Origin: Aeromonas bestiarum
GTDB taxonomy: Bacteria > Pseudomonadota > Gammaproteobacteria > Enterobacterales > Aeromonadaceae
DNA: 64,000 nt
Direction: 5' to 3'
Assembly: GCF_000819745.1 (NCBI RefSeq)
Contig: NZ_CDDA01000015.1
Span: forward strand, 609,653-673,652
Shown: piece after piece, positions 37,217-46,927 of the stretch
Numbering within the stretch: the first letter of the stretch is position 1
Layout of the letters: every line of letters starts with the position of its first letter
Translations under genes and position numbers: made by a program
The notes under the pieces: model-generated
Told to the model about the DNA's origin: nothing
The model's input: only the letters and a program-made list of their open reading frames with translations
The model's database searches: none

Positions 37217-39484
37217 ATGAACTTGTTTGTGACGAAGCGTAACGGCCACAAAGAACCCATCGATCTGGATAAAATTCACCGCGTGCTGGATTGGGCCGCC
37301 GAGGGACTCGACAACGTGTCTGTCTCCCAGGTGGAACTCAAGTCCCACATCCAGTTCTATGACGGCATCCGTACCGCCGATATCCACGAAACCGTCATCA
37401 AGGCCGCTGCTGACCTGATCTCCGAGCAAAGCCCGGATTACCAGTACATGGCCGCCCGTCTGGCCATCTTCCACCTGCGCAAGAAGGCCTACGGCCAGTT
37501 CGAGCCGCCCCACCTCTACCAGCACGTCGCCCGTCTGGTAGACATGGGCAAGTACGACAAGCACCTGCTGACCGACTATACCCAGGCCGAATTCGAGGAA
37601 CTCAACGAGCACCTGGATCACTGGCGTGACATGGACTTCTCCTATGCGGCCGTCAAGCAGCTGGAAGGCAAGTACCTGGTGCAGAACCGCGTCACCGGCG
37701 AGATCTACGAGAGCCCGCAGTTCCTCTATATCCTGGTGGCGGCCTGCCTCTTCTCCAAGTATCCGAAAGATACCCGTCTGGACTACATCAAGCGCTTCTA
37801 CGATGCGGTCTCGACCTTCAAGATCTCCCTGCCGACGCCCATCATGAGCGGCGTGCGCACCCCGACTCGCCAGTTCAGCTCCTGCGTGCTGATCGAGTGC
37901 GATGACAGCCTGGATTCCATCAATGCCACCGCCAGCGCCATCGTGCGCTACGTCTCCCAGCGCGCCGGTATCGGCATCAACGCCGGGCGCATCCGTGGTC
38001 TGGGCAGCCCCATTCGTGGCGGTGAAGCCTTCCACACCGGCTGCATCCCCTTCTACAAGTACTTCCAGACGGCGGTCAAGTGCTGCTCCCAGGGCGGCGT
38101 GCGCGGCGGTGCGGCCACCCTGTTCTACCCGCTGTGGCACACAGAAGTGGAGAGCCTGCTGGTGCTGAAAAACAACCGCGGCGTGGAAGAAAACCGGGTC
38201 CGTCACATGGACTACGGCGTGCAGATCAACAAGCTGATGTACCAGCGCCTGATCAAGGGCGGCGACATCACCCTGTTCTCCCCGTCCGATGCCCCCGGCC
38301 TGTACGACGCCTTCTTCGCGGATCAGGACAAGTTCGAAGCTCTCTACGTCAAGTACGAGCAGGATCCATCCATCCGCAAGAAGACCCTCAAGGCGGTCGA
38401 TCTCTTCTCCCTGATGATGCAGGAACGCGCCGGCACCGGTCGCATCTACATCCAGAACGTGGATCACTGCAACACCCACAGCCCGTTCGATCCGAGCGTG
38501 GCGCCGGTACGCCAGTCCAACCTCTGCCTCGAAATCGCGCTGCCGACCAAGCCGCTCAACAACGTGGATGACGAAGAGGGCGAGATTGCCCTGTGCACCC
38601 TGTCTGCCTTCAACCTGGGCGCCATCGAGAAGCTGGAAGATCTGGAAGAGATGGCGGATCTCGCCGTGCGCGCCCTGGATGCCCTGCTCGACTATCAGGA
38701 CTACCCGCTCAAGGCCGCCCAGAAAGGCAGCATGAACCGTCGCACCCTGGGGATAGGCGTCATCAACTACGCCTACTACCTGGCCAAGAACGGCGCCCGT
38801 TACTCCGACGGTTCCGGTCTGGCGCTGACCCACCGCACCTTCGAGGCGATCCAGTTCTACCTGCTGAAAGCCTCCGTGCAGCTGGCCCGCGAGTTCGGCC
38901 CCTGCCCGGCCTTCAACGAGACCACCTATGCCCAGGGCATTCTGCCCATCGATACCTATAAAAAGGATCTCGACAACCTGTGCAACGAGCCGCTGCACCT
39001 GGACTGGGAAACCTTGCGTGAAGAGATAAAGACTGTGGGTCTGCGCAACTCCACCCTGACCGCCCTGATGCCGAGCGAGACCTCCAGCCAGATCTCCAAC
39101 GCCACCAACGGCATAGAGCCGCCGCGCGGCTTGGTGTCGGTCAAGGCCTCCAAGGACGGCATTCTCAAACAGGTGGTGCCCGAGTATCATCGCCTGAAAG
39201 ATCAATACGAACTGCTCTGGAAGCAACCGAGCGTCGATGGCTATCTGCAGCTGGTCGGTATCATGCAGAAGTTTGTGGATCAGGCGATCTCCGCCAACAC
39301 CAACTACGACCCCGCCCGTTTCGAAGGCAACAAGGTACCGATGAAGCAGTTGCTCAAGGATCTGCTGACCGCTTACAAATACGGCCTCAAGACCCTCTAC
39401 TATCACAACACCCGTGATGGTGCGGATGACGCACAAGCCGATATGCTGGATGACGGTTGTGCCGGTGGCGCCTGCAAGATCTGA
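37217..39484 (+). CDS. nrdA: Ribonucleoside-diphosphate reductase class Ia, alpha subunit
   Basis: 755 residues, close to E. coli NrdA (761). It has an N-terminal ATP-cone ([20 protein letters not shown]), active-site elements including [11 protein letters not shown] (Cys of the redox pair) and [10 protein letters not shown], and the C-terminal shuttle cysteines in [11 protein letters not shown]. It reduces NDPs to dNDPs using the NrdB radical. The ATG at 37217 is set by homology; the upstream in-frame ATG is not conserved. It is first gene of nrdA-nrdB-yfaE. Confidence 0.97.
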   Translation: MNLFVTKRNGHKEPIDLDKIHRVLDWAAEGLDNVSVSQVELKSHIQFYDGIRTADIHETVIKAAADLISEQSPDYQYMAARLAIFHLRKKAYGQFEPPHLYQHVARLVDMGKYDKHLLTDYTQAEFEELNEHLDHWRDMDFSYAAVKQLEGKYLVQNRVTGEIYESPQFLYILVAACLFSKYPKDTRLDYIKRFYDAVSTFKISLPTPIMSGVRTPTRQFSSCVLIECDDSLDSINATASAIVRYVSQRAGIGINAGRIRGLGSPIRGGEAFHTGCIPFYKYFQTAVKCCSQGGVRGGAATLFYPLWHTEVESLLVLKNNRGVEENRVRHMDYGVQINKLMYQRLIKGGDITLFSPSDAPGLYDAFFADQDKFEALYVKYEQDPSIRKKTLKAVDLFSLMMQERAGTGRIYIQNVDHCNTHSPFDPSVAPVRQSNLCLEIALPTKPLNNVDDEEGEIALCTLSAFNLGAIEKLEDLEEMADLAVRALDALLDYQDYPLKAAQKGSMNRRTLGIGVINYAYYLAKNGARYSDGSGLALTHRTFEAIQFYLLKASVQLAREFGPCPAFNETTYAQGILPIDTYKKDLDNLCNEPLHLDWETLREEIKTVGLRNSTLTALMPSETSSQISNATNGIEPPRGLVSVKASKDGILKQVVPEYHRLKDQYELLWKQPSVDGYLQLVGIMQKFVDQAISANTNYDPARFEGNKVPMKQLLKDLLTAYKYGLKTLYYHNTRDGADDAQADMLDDGCAGGACKI

Positions 39485-39549
39485 TTAACCGGGCGGGAGC
39501 GACAAGCTCCCGCTCTCCTGTTTTATCCATTCAATACATTCTGGTAACC

Positions 39550-40683
39550 ATGGCCTATTCAACTTTCTGCCAAACCCAAAACGACCAGCTCAAAGAGCCG
39601 ATGTTTTTTGGCCAATCGGTCAATGTGGCCCGTTATGATCAACAAAAACACGAAGTCTTTGAACGGCTGATCGAGAAACAGCTCTCCTTCTTCTGGCGCC
39701 CGGAAGAGGTGGATGTCTCCCACGACCGCATCGACTATCAGGCACTGCCGCCCCACGAGCAGCACATCTTCATCTCCAACCTGAAGTACCAGACCCTGCT
39801 GGATTCCATCCAGGGCCGCAGCCCGAACGTGGCGCTGCTGCCGCTGGTCTCCATCCCTGAGCTGGAAACCTGGATCGAGACCTGGGCCTTCTCGGAGACC
39901 ATCCACTCTCGCTCCTACACCCACATCATTCGCAACATCGTCAACACCCCGGCCCAGGTGTTCGACGATATCGTGACCAACGAACAGATCTTGAAGCGCG
40001 CCGGCTCCATCAGCTGCTTCTACGATGACCTGATTGAAGCGACCGCGCTCTATAACCTGCACGGTGAAGGGACCCACAGCGTCGCCGGACAGATGCGCAC
40101 CATCACACTGCGCGAGCTGAAGAAGAAGCTCTACCTGTGCCTGATGAGCGTCAATGCGCTGGAGGCGATCCGCTTCTACGTCAGCTTCGCCTGCTCCTTC
40201 GCCTTCGCCGAGCGCGAGCTGATGGAGGGCAACGCCAAGATCATCAAGATGATCGCCCGCGACGAAGCGCTGCACCTGACCGGTACCCAGCATATGCTGA
40301 ACCTGATGCGCACCGGCCAGGACGACCCCGAGATGGCCGAGATTGCCGCCGAGTGCGAGCAGGCCTGCTTCGAGATCTTCAAGGAAGCCGCCATTCAGGA
40401 GAAGGAGTGGGCCGAGTACCTGTTCCAGGACGGCTCCATGATAGGCCTGAACAAGGACATCCTCTGCCAGTACGTGGAGTACATCACCAACCTGCGCATG
40501 AATGCGGTCGGTCTGCAGCCAGCCTTTGCCGGCGCCAAGCAAAACCCGATCCCCTGGATCAACACCTGGCTGTCGTCCGACAACGTGCAGGTCGCCCCCC
40601 AGGAAGTGGAAGTCAGCTCCTACCTGGTCGGCCAGATCGACAGTGAAGTGCACGCCGATGACCTCGGTGATTTCGAGCTGTGA
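39550..40683 (+). CDS. nrdB: Ribonucleoside-diphosphate reductase class Ia, beta subunit
   Basis: 377 residues, strongly similar to E. coli NrdB from [20 protein letters not shown] onward. The radical Tyr lies in [10 protein letters not shown], and the di-iron ligands are in the WAFSETIHS and [14 protein letters not shown] segments. The C-terminus [16 protein letters not shown] is the NrdA-docking tail. The gene begins 65 bases after nrdA. Confidence 0.97.
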   Translation: MAYSTFCQTQNDQLKEPMFFGQSVNVARYDQQKHEVFERLIEKQLSFFWRPEEVDVSHDRIDYQALPPHEQHIFISNLKYQTLLDSIQGRSPNVALLPLVSIPELETWIETWAFSETIHSRSYTHIIRNIVNTPAQVFDDIVTNEQILKRAGSISCFYDDLIEATALYNLHGEGTHSVAGQMRTITLRELKKKLYLCLMSVNALEAIRFYVSFACSFAFAERELMEGNAKIIKMIARDEALHLTGTQHMLNLMRTGQDDPEMAEIAAECEQACFEIFKEAAIQEKEWAEYLFQDGSMIGLNKDILCQYVEYITNLRMNAVGLQPAFAGAKQNPIPWINTWLSSDNVQVAPQEVEVSSYLVGQIDSEVHADDLGDFEL

Positions 40684-40719
40684 TGAGGTTTACCCTGATG
40701 GCCTCGGTGACGTCGCGCG

Positions 40720-41037
40720 GTGAGTGACACCGTCAAGATGCGGGCCCCTGCACCGCAGCAGGTCACGGAGCAAGGGACACAGGCGCCGCTGGTGCATACC
40801 CACGACGGCGCCCTGCTCGCCCATCCCGGCGAGAGCCTGTTGGAGACCCTGGAGCGCCACGGCCATCATGTGGAGTTCCAGTGCCGCAGCGGCTATTGCG
40901 GCGCCTGCCGCACGCCCTTGCTGGCAGGCTCGGTGCACTACCCCAATGTGCCGCTGGCATTCGTCTCCCCAGGGGAGTGCCTGCCCTGCTGCTGCAAACC
41001 GGTCGGTGCCATCCGGCTGGACATCAAGAAAGGCTGA
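40720..41037 (+). CDS. yfaE: 2Fe-2S ferredoxin YfaE
   Basis: 105 residues read from GTG at 40720; an ATG at 40738 is an alternative start. The plant-type [2Fe-2S] motif CRSGYCGACRTPLLAG, with the fourth Cys in ECLPCCCKP, is intact. YfaE maintains the NrdB diferric-tyrosyl cofactor. Third gene of the nrd operon. It is about 20 residues longer at the N-terminus than E. coli YfaE. Confidence 0.93.
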   Translation: MSDTVKMRAPAPQQVTEQGTQAPLVHTHDGALLAHPGESLLETLERHGHHVEFQCRSGYCGACRTPLLAGSVHYPNVPLAFVSPGECLPCCCKPVGAIRLDIKKG

Positions 41038-41066
41038 CGCAGCAAGCACCACACACTTCGCCAAAC

Positions 41067-41099
41067 AAAAAGCCGCCGGATTGCTCCGGCGGCTTTTTT
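41067..41099. terminator. Terminator after yfaE (shared with convergent mltA)
   Basis: AGCCGCCGGA (41071-41080), TTGC, TCCGGCGGCT (41085-41094) and a T-run, with an A-run on the other side. Confidence 0.9.
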
Positions 41100-41125
41100 A
41101 TCGCTCGTCTTTTTATCGCTCGTCT
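41096..41125 (+). repeat. Exact 15-bp tandem duplication
   Basis: TTTTATCGCTCGTCT occurs twice in direct succession, beginning inside the terminator T-run. Confidence 0.8.
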
Positions 41126-41166
41126 CTGGCTTGGGGCCCTGACCCGTCAAAACCCCTTGATTGGCT

Positions 41167-42318
41167 TCAAAGCCAGGGAGCTGCGGTCGGCCCCTGGTGC
41201 AGGCCCAGCTTCCAGACCCGACCAAAGTGCTTGTAGTGACCGGCCGCCACACCCGCCTTCTCACCCATGCCGTGGTAAAGATCCAGGTGCCCCTTCTTCA
41301 CGGCGCCACCCACATCCAGCGCGATCAAGAGCCGCAGCTGGTGTTTGCCGGTCCAGTTGCCCGCCTTGTCGAGCAGAGGCACTTCCGCAAGGATGGGGGT
41401 GCCCATCGGCAGCAGGGTCTTGTCTGCCGCCACGGCCGCCAGCGGCAGCAACGGAATGCCGGCGGCGCCGATCACGTCATTGGTGGGGCGACGCTCGAAG
41501 AAGACATAGGAAGGGTTCTGCTCCACCAGCTCCTTGACGCTCTCCTCCGGTTTGCTGTTGGCCCAATCCTTGATAGCCTTCATCGACATCTGCTCCTTGG
41601 GCACTTCACCGCGGTCGATCAGCACCCGGCCGATACTCACGTAGCCGTGACCATTCTTGCCGCTGTAACCCAGGTATTGCAGCCGATCTTCATCCCCGTA
41701 GTGGACAAAGCCCGAGCCCTGTACGTCCATCAGGAAGTTGTCGATGAGGGATTTACTGTAACCCAGCTCCAGCCCCCGGTTGGCCAGCGCCCCTTGGTGG
41801 ATCTCGGCCCGGCTCGGGCAGCGGCCGCCGCACTTGGGCATGGCATAGATGGGGTACTTGTACTTGGCATCCGGGCGATGACGCACCTCCAGTACCGGCG
41901 AGTAGTAACCGGTAAACAGCACGTTGCCCATGCGATCGGCACCGCCCAGCTGGGCCAGGCTGATGCCGTACCGGGTGATCTGGGCGGGATCTCCACCATT
42001 GGCTACCCAGCGGGAGAGTTGGCGATAAAGCTCGCCATAGCGGCGGGTCATCTTGCCAGAACGCTCCAGCACCAGCCGGCTCTGGGGACCGAACTTGCTG
42101 TAGTCAGAACGCTGGCGACTGTTGACACGTTCTACCCGCACTAGATCATCCGGCAGGGGGCCATCCAGATACTGCTTGCCCAGATTTTCCGGCACCTCGC
42201 AGTTGAGAAAACATCTGGCATCGGGTTTCTTCTTGGGCACCTGTGCTTGATCAGAGTTGCCCGCACAACCGGCCAGCCCCAGCACTGCGGCGGTCAGCCA
42301 GTACGCGTGTTTATTCAT
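41167..42318 (-). CDS. mltA: Membrane-bound lytic murein transglycosylase A
   Basis: 383 residues. A lipoprotein signal with lipobox LAGC (Cys18) sends it to the outer membrane. The MltA domain carries the GYYSPVLEVRHR region (about 140) and the 3D domain with catalytic Asp in LIALDVGGAVKKGHLDLYHG near the C-terminus. It cleaves peptidoglycan to 1,6-anhydro-muropeptides. Single gene, convergent with yfaE. Confidence 0.94.
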   Translation of the reverse strand: MNKHAYWLTAAVLGLAGCAGNSDQAQVPKKKPDARCFLNCEVPENLGKQYLDGPLPDDLVRVERVNSRQRSDYSKFGPQSRLVLERSGKMTRRYGELYRQLSRWVANGGDPAQITRYGISLAQLGGADRMGNVLFTGYYSPVLEVRHRPDAKYKYPIYAMPKCGGRCPSRAEIHQGALANRGLELGYSKSLIDNFLMDVQGSGFVHYGDEDRLQYLGYSGKNGHGYVSIGRVLIDRGEVPKEQMSMKAIKDWANSKPEESVKELVEQNPSYVFFERRPTNDVIGAAGIPLLPLAAVAADKTLLPMGTPILAEVPLLDKAGNWTGKHQLRLLIALDVGGAVKKGHLDLYHGMGEKAGVAAGHYKHFGRVWKLGLHQGPTAAPWL

Positions 42319-42468
42319 ATGTCCTCATATAACACCAAGCCTCATGCTTGGCGGGGAAGATGCCAAATTTGCAGGGGGAAAGCAAACGCCATCAGCCCCT
42401 TGGCAACGGATTTTTCCAAAGGGGATCTTCTGGGTTATAACAAGGTAACAAGGTGTGAGAGGCCATGG

Positions 42469-42720
42469 ATGGAACAGCTCGAGATCTTCCCGCTGCAGAG
42501 CCCCTGCATCGGGGTATGCGAAGTGAACAACAAGGGCTACTGCAAGGGCTGCCTGCGCAATCGCGAGGAGCGCTTCAACTGGCTCACCATGACCCCCACC
42601 GAGCAGCAGGAGGTAATGCGCCTGTGCCGCAACCGCAAGGCCCGGGTGGACGCCGCCCGCCGCAAGGCGCAAGAGGCTATCCAGGCCAGTGAGCAAGCGC
42701 AGGCCGGCTGGGATTTTTGA
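42469..42720 (+). CDS. DUF1289 Cys-rich small protein
   Basis: 83 residues. The DUF1289 motif SPCIGVCEVNNKGYCKGCLR (about 10-30) has four cysteines arranged as a metal- or cluster-binding knuckle, followed by a basic helix (RLCRNRKARVDAARRK). Function unknown. Family members are often near translation or redox genes. The ATG at 42469 fits the family start; a long in-frame upstream extension lies in the mltA spacer. Confidence 0.85.
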   Translation: MEQLEIFPLQSPCIGVCEVNNKGYCKGCLRNREERFNWLTMTPTEQQEVMRLCRNRKARVDAARRKAQEAIQASEQAQAGWDF

Positions 42721-42761
42721 ATCTCCCCACCCCTCTCTATTATCCCTTCCTCATCAGCCAT

Positions 42762-42786
42762 AAAAAAAGCGGCCCGCAGGCCGCCT
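42762..42786 (-). terminator. Terminator after fruA
   Basis: On the minus strand GCGGCC, TGCG, GGCCGC followed by seven T, 24 bases past the fruA stop. Confidence 0.88.
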
Positions 42787-42809
42787 TGTCATTCATGGTT
42801 GTGAGCTTG

Positions 42810-44534
42810 TCACGCCGTCGCCAGCTTGGCCTGCGCTTCGCCGCGCTTGAGCATGGCGTAGCCAACCCCGGTCACCAGGGAGCCTGCCGCTATGGCCAGT
42901 ATGTACATGAACACATGGCTGATGGCGTTCGGGATGAAGAGCACGAACAGGCCACCGTGAGGGGCAACCAGCTCGCAGCCGAACAGCATGGAGAGCGCAC
43001 CCGTCAGGGCGCCACCCGCCATGCAGGCCGGGATGACGCGCATCGGATCCTTGGCGGCAAACGGAATGGCCCCCTCGGAGATGAAGCACAGACCCAGCAC
43101 AAAGGAGGCCTTGCCCGCTTCCTGCTCCGCCTTGATGAACTTGGCGCGAGCCAGGAAGGTAGCGATCCCCATCCCCAGCGCCGGCACCATGCCGGCGGCC
43201 ATCACGGCAGCCATGGGAGCGTAAGTTTTGGAGGCCAGCAGGCCTACCCCGAAGGCGTAAGCGGCCTTGTTGACCGGGCCACCCATGTCGAAGCACATCA
43301 TGGCGCCTATGATGACACCCAGCAGCACGGCGTTGGCAGAGCCCATGTTGTTGAGGAAGGTGGTCATGGCACTCATGATGCCCGCAACCGGACCACCCAC
43401 CACGTAGATCATCACCAGACCGGTAAACAGGCTGGCAAACAGCGGAATGATGAGGATGGGCTTGAGCGCTTCCAGGGTCACCGGCAGACGCACCTTGTCA
43501 CTCAGGTACTTGGCACAGTAACCGGCCAGGAAACCGGCGACGATACCGCCGAGGAAGCCGGCGCCAAGAGAACTTGCCAGCATACCGCCTATCATGCCGG
43601 GCGCCAGACCCGGACGGTCGGCGATGGAGTAGGCAATGTAACCGGCCAGTACCGGGATCATCAGGGCGAAGGCCGATCCACCACCAATTTTCATCAGGGC
43701 GGCGGCGAGGGTTCCCTCAACCTTGAACGCCTCGATCCCGAAGATGAAGGAGATGGCGATGATGAGGCCACCGGCCACCACCATGGGCAGCATGAAGGAG
43801 ACACCGGTCAGCAGGTGCTTGTAAGGGCCGGCCTTCTCCTCTTTCTTGGGCTGGCTGGTGCCGCTGTGGCGATAGAGTGTTGCTTCAATCCATGCCTTGT
43901 CGAGCTCGGCACGGGTCTTCTTGAGCGCAGCGCCTGTGCTGGTGCGATAGACCTGCTTGCCATCGAAGCGGGTCATGTCCACCTCGATGTCGGTAGCGAG
44001 GAACACCAGATCGGCGGCGGCAATCTCATCCGCGGTCAGGGCATTCTGGGCACCGACCGAGCCTTGGGTTTCGACGCGGATCTGGTGGCCCAGCTGCTTG
44101 GCCATGGTCTCGAGCGCTTCCGCCGACATGAAGGTGTGTGCCACCCCGGTTGGACAGGCGGTAACAGCGACAATGCGCTTGGCACCGGTTGTCGGCTTGG
44201 CAACGACAGGAGTCGCCTGATGGCGATAGACGCTGGCACCGCTGGTGGCGGCCTCCAGCAAGGCGGCCGGATCCTGCAGCGCCAGATCCATGCTCCCCTG
44301 ATAGACACGCTTGCCGTCATAGGCGGCGAGATCCACTGGGCTACTTGCCACCACCAGCACCAGATCGGCGGCGGCAATCTGCTCCTTGCTCGGCACCTGA
44401 CGAGGTTGCACGCTGGAGCCGACATCGAGGGTGAGCTCCCAGCCCGCCAGTTTGGCCTGCTGTTCTATCCGTTTTGCAGCGAGAAAGCTGGTGGCAATGC
44501 CCGCAGGGCAAGCCGTAACCAGAATTGCTTTCAT
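42810..44534 (-). CDS. fruA: PTS fructose transporter subunit IIB'BC
   Basis: 574 residues. Two IIB-like domains come first. B' starts KAILVTACPAGIATSF (Cys9), and the second, functional IIB has VTACPTGVAHTFM with Cys127 accepting the phosphoryl group from FruB. The IIC membrane domain (about 230-570) has about eight hydrophobic segments. It imports fructose as fructose 1-phosphate. Its ATG overlaps the fruK stop (ATGA). Last gene of fruBKA. Confidence 0.96.
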   Translation of the reverse strand: MKAILVTACPAGIATSFLAAKRIEQQAKLAGWELTLDVGSSVQPRQVPSKEQIAAADLVLVVASSPVDLAAYDGKRVYQGSMDLALQDPAALLEAATSGASVYRHQATPVVAKPTTGAKRIVAVTACPTGVAHTFMSAEALETMAKQLGHQIRVETQGSVGAQNALTADEIAAADLVFLATDIEVDMTRFDGKQVYRTSTGAALKKTRAELDKAWIEATLYRHSGTSQPKKEEKAGPYKHLLTGVSFMLPMVVAGGLIIAISFIFGIEAFKVEGTLAAALMKIGGGSAFALMIPVLAGYIAYSIADRPGLAPGMIGGMLASSLGAGFLGGIVAGFLAGYCAKYLSDKVRLPVTLEALKPILIIPLFASLFTGLVMIYVVGGPVAGIMSAMTTFLNNMGSANAVLLGVIIGAMMCFDMGGPVNKAAYAFGVGLLASKTYAPMAAVMAAGMVPALGMGIATFLARAKFIKAEQEAGKASFVLGLCFISEGAIPFAAKDPMRVIPACMAGGALTGALSMLFGCELVAPHGGLFVLFIPNAISHVFMYILAIAAGSLVTGVGYAMLKRGEAQAKLATA

Positions 44535-45520
44535 TGGGCATCTCCTGAGTTTTCCATTGAGGGGGTATTGAGTCGGGTCGGGGCAAGGTCATCCAGACGT
44601 TGCACACGCACTTGCTCGAGTAAAGGTGTCAGTACATCGATATCACTAAAACCGACCGCGATCTGACTGACCGCCAGCGCCGAGACGGCGGTGGCCAGAC
44701 GCAGGGTCTGCTCCGGTGCCCAGCCGAGGCTGAGGCCGTGGGCCAGCCCCGCCACCAGGGAGTCGCCGGCACCGACTGTGCTGACGACCTTCATGCGCGG
44801 CGGGATGGCCTGCCAGGTGGCATCCGGACCAAACCAGACCAGGCCGTCGGCGCCGTTGGAGATCACCACATGGGCTATTCCCTGGGCCTGTAGCTCGCGG
44901 GCACACTCGGCCTGCTCGCTCAGGGTCTTGATGGGGCGACCGGCCCATTGCTCAAGCTCTTCCAGATTGGGTTTGATCAGGGTCGGCGCGGCCTTGATGC
45001 CTTCCGTCAGGGCCAGGCCGCTGCAATCGAAGATCACCTGCTTGCCCTTGGCCTTGAGCAGGCGAATGAGGCGAGCACAGTAATCGGGGGCAACCCCCTT
45101 GGGCAGGCTGCCCGCCAGCACGAACCACTCCGCCTGCGGTGCCAGCTCGTCGATGGCCGCCTCAAGGGCCGCCACTTCACCCTCATGGATGGTGAGCCCC
45201 GGCAGGTTGAGATCCGTAACCCGACCCGATTGCTCCGAGATCTTGACGTTGATACGGGTGCTGCCCGTCACGCGCACGAAGTGATCGGCCAGTGCCCGCT
45301 CGGCAAACAGGGTGACGAAGCTCTGCTGGTTGCCCTCGCCGAGCCAGCCGGTCAATCCCACCTCACGGCCCAAGTCTTTCAAGACCATGGCAACATTGAT
45401 CCCCTTGCCCGCGGCGCGCAAATTGGCTTCGCTCACCAGATTCACCTCACCCAGGCTCATGGCCTCGAGGCGGGCGGTGAGATCCAGCGCGGGGTTGAGG
45501 GTGATGGTCACTATGTCCAT
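44531..45520 (-). CDS. fruK: 1-phosphofructokinase FruK
   Basis: 329 residues of the PfkB family. It starts MDIVTITLNPALDLTA, has PfkB motif GKGINVAMVLKDLG and the C-terminal catalytic VGAGDSLVAGLAHG. It phosphorylates fructose 1-phosphate to fructose 1,6-bisphosphate. The ATG overlaps the fruB stop by one base; a 35-codon longer frame lies inside fruB and is excluded. Confidence 0.95.
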   Translation of the reverse strand: MDIVTITLNPALDLTARLEAMSLGEVNLVSEANLRAAGKGINVAMVLKDLGREVGLTGWLGEGNQQSFVTLFAERALADHFVRVTGSTRINVKISEQSGRVTDLNLPGLTIHEGEVAALEAAIDELAPQAEWFVLAGSLPKGVAPDYCARLIRLLKAKGKQVIFDCSGLALTEGIKAAPTLIKPNLEELEQWAGRPIKTLSEQAECARELQAQGIAHVVISNGADGLVWFGPDATWQAIPPRMKVVSTVGAGDSLVAGLAHGLSLGWAPEQTLRLATAVSALAVSQIAVGFSDIDVLTPLLEQVRVQRLDDLAPTRLNTPSMENSGDAQ

Positions 45521-46620
45521 CAGTGCGCCCCCTCGCCCAGCCCGGCAGCAATGGCCGCACCAATGCCCTTGAGGGCCGCTTCGGCATCCGCCCCTTCGGC
45601 GCGAAACGCCAGACGGTGCCCGCACTTGACCCCAAGACCGATCACCTTCATCAGACTCTTGGCGGAGACGGCTTCTCCGCTGCCATCCAGATTGGCAACC
45701 CGGATGTCGGATTCAAACTCTTTGGCCACCTTGACCAGCATGGCGCCCGGACGGGCGTGCAGGCCATGGGGATTGATGATGGTGAAGGTCTCGGAAAGAC
45801 CGCTCGCCGGCCCCGCCTGCAGCATGGCCAGCCCTTCGCTGCCAGTCAGGGTGGCAAGCTGGCCTGTGGCAGCCAGTTTGGCCAGATTCTCCAGCTGCGG
45901 CAGATGGCTGGCATCGGCGGCGCACAGCAGCAGCAGGGCACTGACCGGCAGTTCCCCTGCCTGCAACTGCGCGCTCGGGGTCGCCACGACCCAGCCGGTC
46001 TGGGCCGCGGGTGTACGGGCCAGCCAGACGCCATCGCCCAGATAGACGGGCTCGCTTGCCAGCAGGGAAGTGACCATGGCGGCCTCCCCCCAACCGGCGG
46101 ATTTGGCGCGGGCGGCAGCGCCCAGCAGCAGCTGGTCGCGATCGTCGGCAGGGAAGTCGGCCAGGGTCAGGAACTGCACCTCTTTGGCGGTCGTGGCCCC
46201 GGTCAGAATAGCGATGATGGTGTCGGCATCGCTGGCATTTTTAAGGGCCTCGGCCGCCTGCTCGTCACCCAGCACGTGGGTGAGCTGGCGCAGGATGCCC
46301 AGATGCTCGTCGGATTTGGCGGCGATACCGATGGCCACATAGGCAATCTGCCCCTCGTCCCACTCGATGCCCTGAGGGAATTGAGCCACCATGACCCCCG
46401 TGCTTTTCACCAGATGACGGGTGTCCGTGGTGCCGTGGGGAATGGCGATGCCGCTGCCGAGGTAGGTGGCGTGCTGCGCTTCCCGCGCCAGCATGCCGTC
46501 CACATAACCTGCTTCCACCAGACCGGCTTCGGTCAGTTTGCCTGCCAGCAGGGCGATGGCATCCGCCTTGGTCGCCACCGATTGCCCCAGCAATATCTGC
46601 TGCTGCGCCAACTTCAACAT
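45520..46620 (-). CDS. fruB: Fructose PTS diphosphoryl transfer protein (IIA-HPr fusion, FPr)
   Basis: 366 residues. The N-terminal EIIA-Fru domain has phospho-His H62 in GIAIPHGTTD. A central linker domain (about 150-270) is followed by an HPr-like domain with H288 in INPHGLHARPGAML and the regulatory Ser region SAKSLMKVIGLGV. It carries phosphate from EI to FruA. First gene of the operon, divergent from cra with two Cra operators between. Confidence 0.95.
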   Translation of the reverse strand: MLKLAQQQILLGQSVATKADAIALLAGKLTEAGLVEAGYVDGMLAREAQHATYLGSGIAIPHGTTDTRHLVKSTGVMVAQFPQGIEWDEGQIAYVAIGIAAKSDEHLGILRQLTHVLGDEQAAEALKNASDADTIIAILTGATTAKEVQFLTLADFPADDRDQLLLGAAARAKSAGWGEAAMVTSLLASEPVYLGDGVWLARTPAAQTGWVVATPSAQLQAGELPVSALLLLCAADASHLPQLENLAKLAATGQLATLTGSEGLAMLQAGPASGLSETFTIINPHGLHARPGAMLVKVAKEFESDIRVANLDGSGEAVSAKSLMKVIGLGVKCGHRLAFRAEGADAEAALKGIGAAIAAGLGEGAH

Positions 46621-46775
46621 AGAGATTCTCCATCAGGTTCCTGGCTGGCCGTGCGGCTCGCCGGATCAACACAATAAAAAGTTTGGGTCATTTACCTGCT
46701 GACAATAGACCGGATTGCATCCCTTCGGGAGCCGCCGGGGTTTTTATCCCCGGTCATCGATTGTCTGCTGACAAG

Positions 46776-46814
46776 CTGAATCGTTTCACTTACACTCAGA
46801 CTGAATCGTTTCAG
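46776..46814. promoter_or_regulatory. Two Cra (FruR) operators between fruB and cra
   Basis: CTGAATCGTTTCAC (46776-46789) and CTGAATCGTTTCAG (46801-46814) both match the Cra consensus TGAATCGTTTCA exactly and lie 25 bp apart. The arrangement resembles the two operators of the E. coli fru operon. They serve fruB (start 46620, minus) and possibly cra itself (46928, plus). Confidence 0.9.
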
Positions 46815-46927
46815 CCAATTGATCAAGTACCCACAAAGAGTGCTTTTCAATGATATGATCCCGCGCACACTTTTCGGTGCCCTCACCTGGCAGTGACCGT
46901 GGGCCTTGCAACTCAAACAGAGCCAAT

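Noticed and set aside
37196-39436. 746-codon minus-strand open frame
   Set aside because: Antisense of nrdA with composition typical of reverse-frame shadows.
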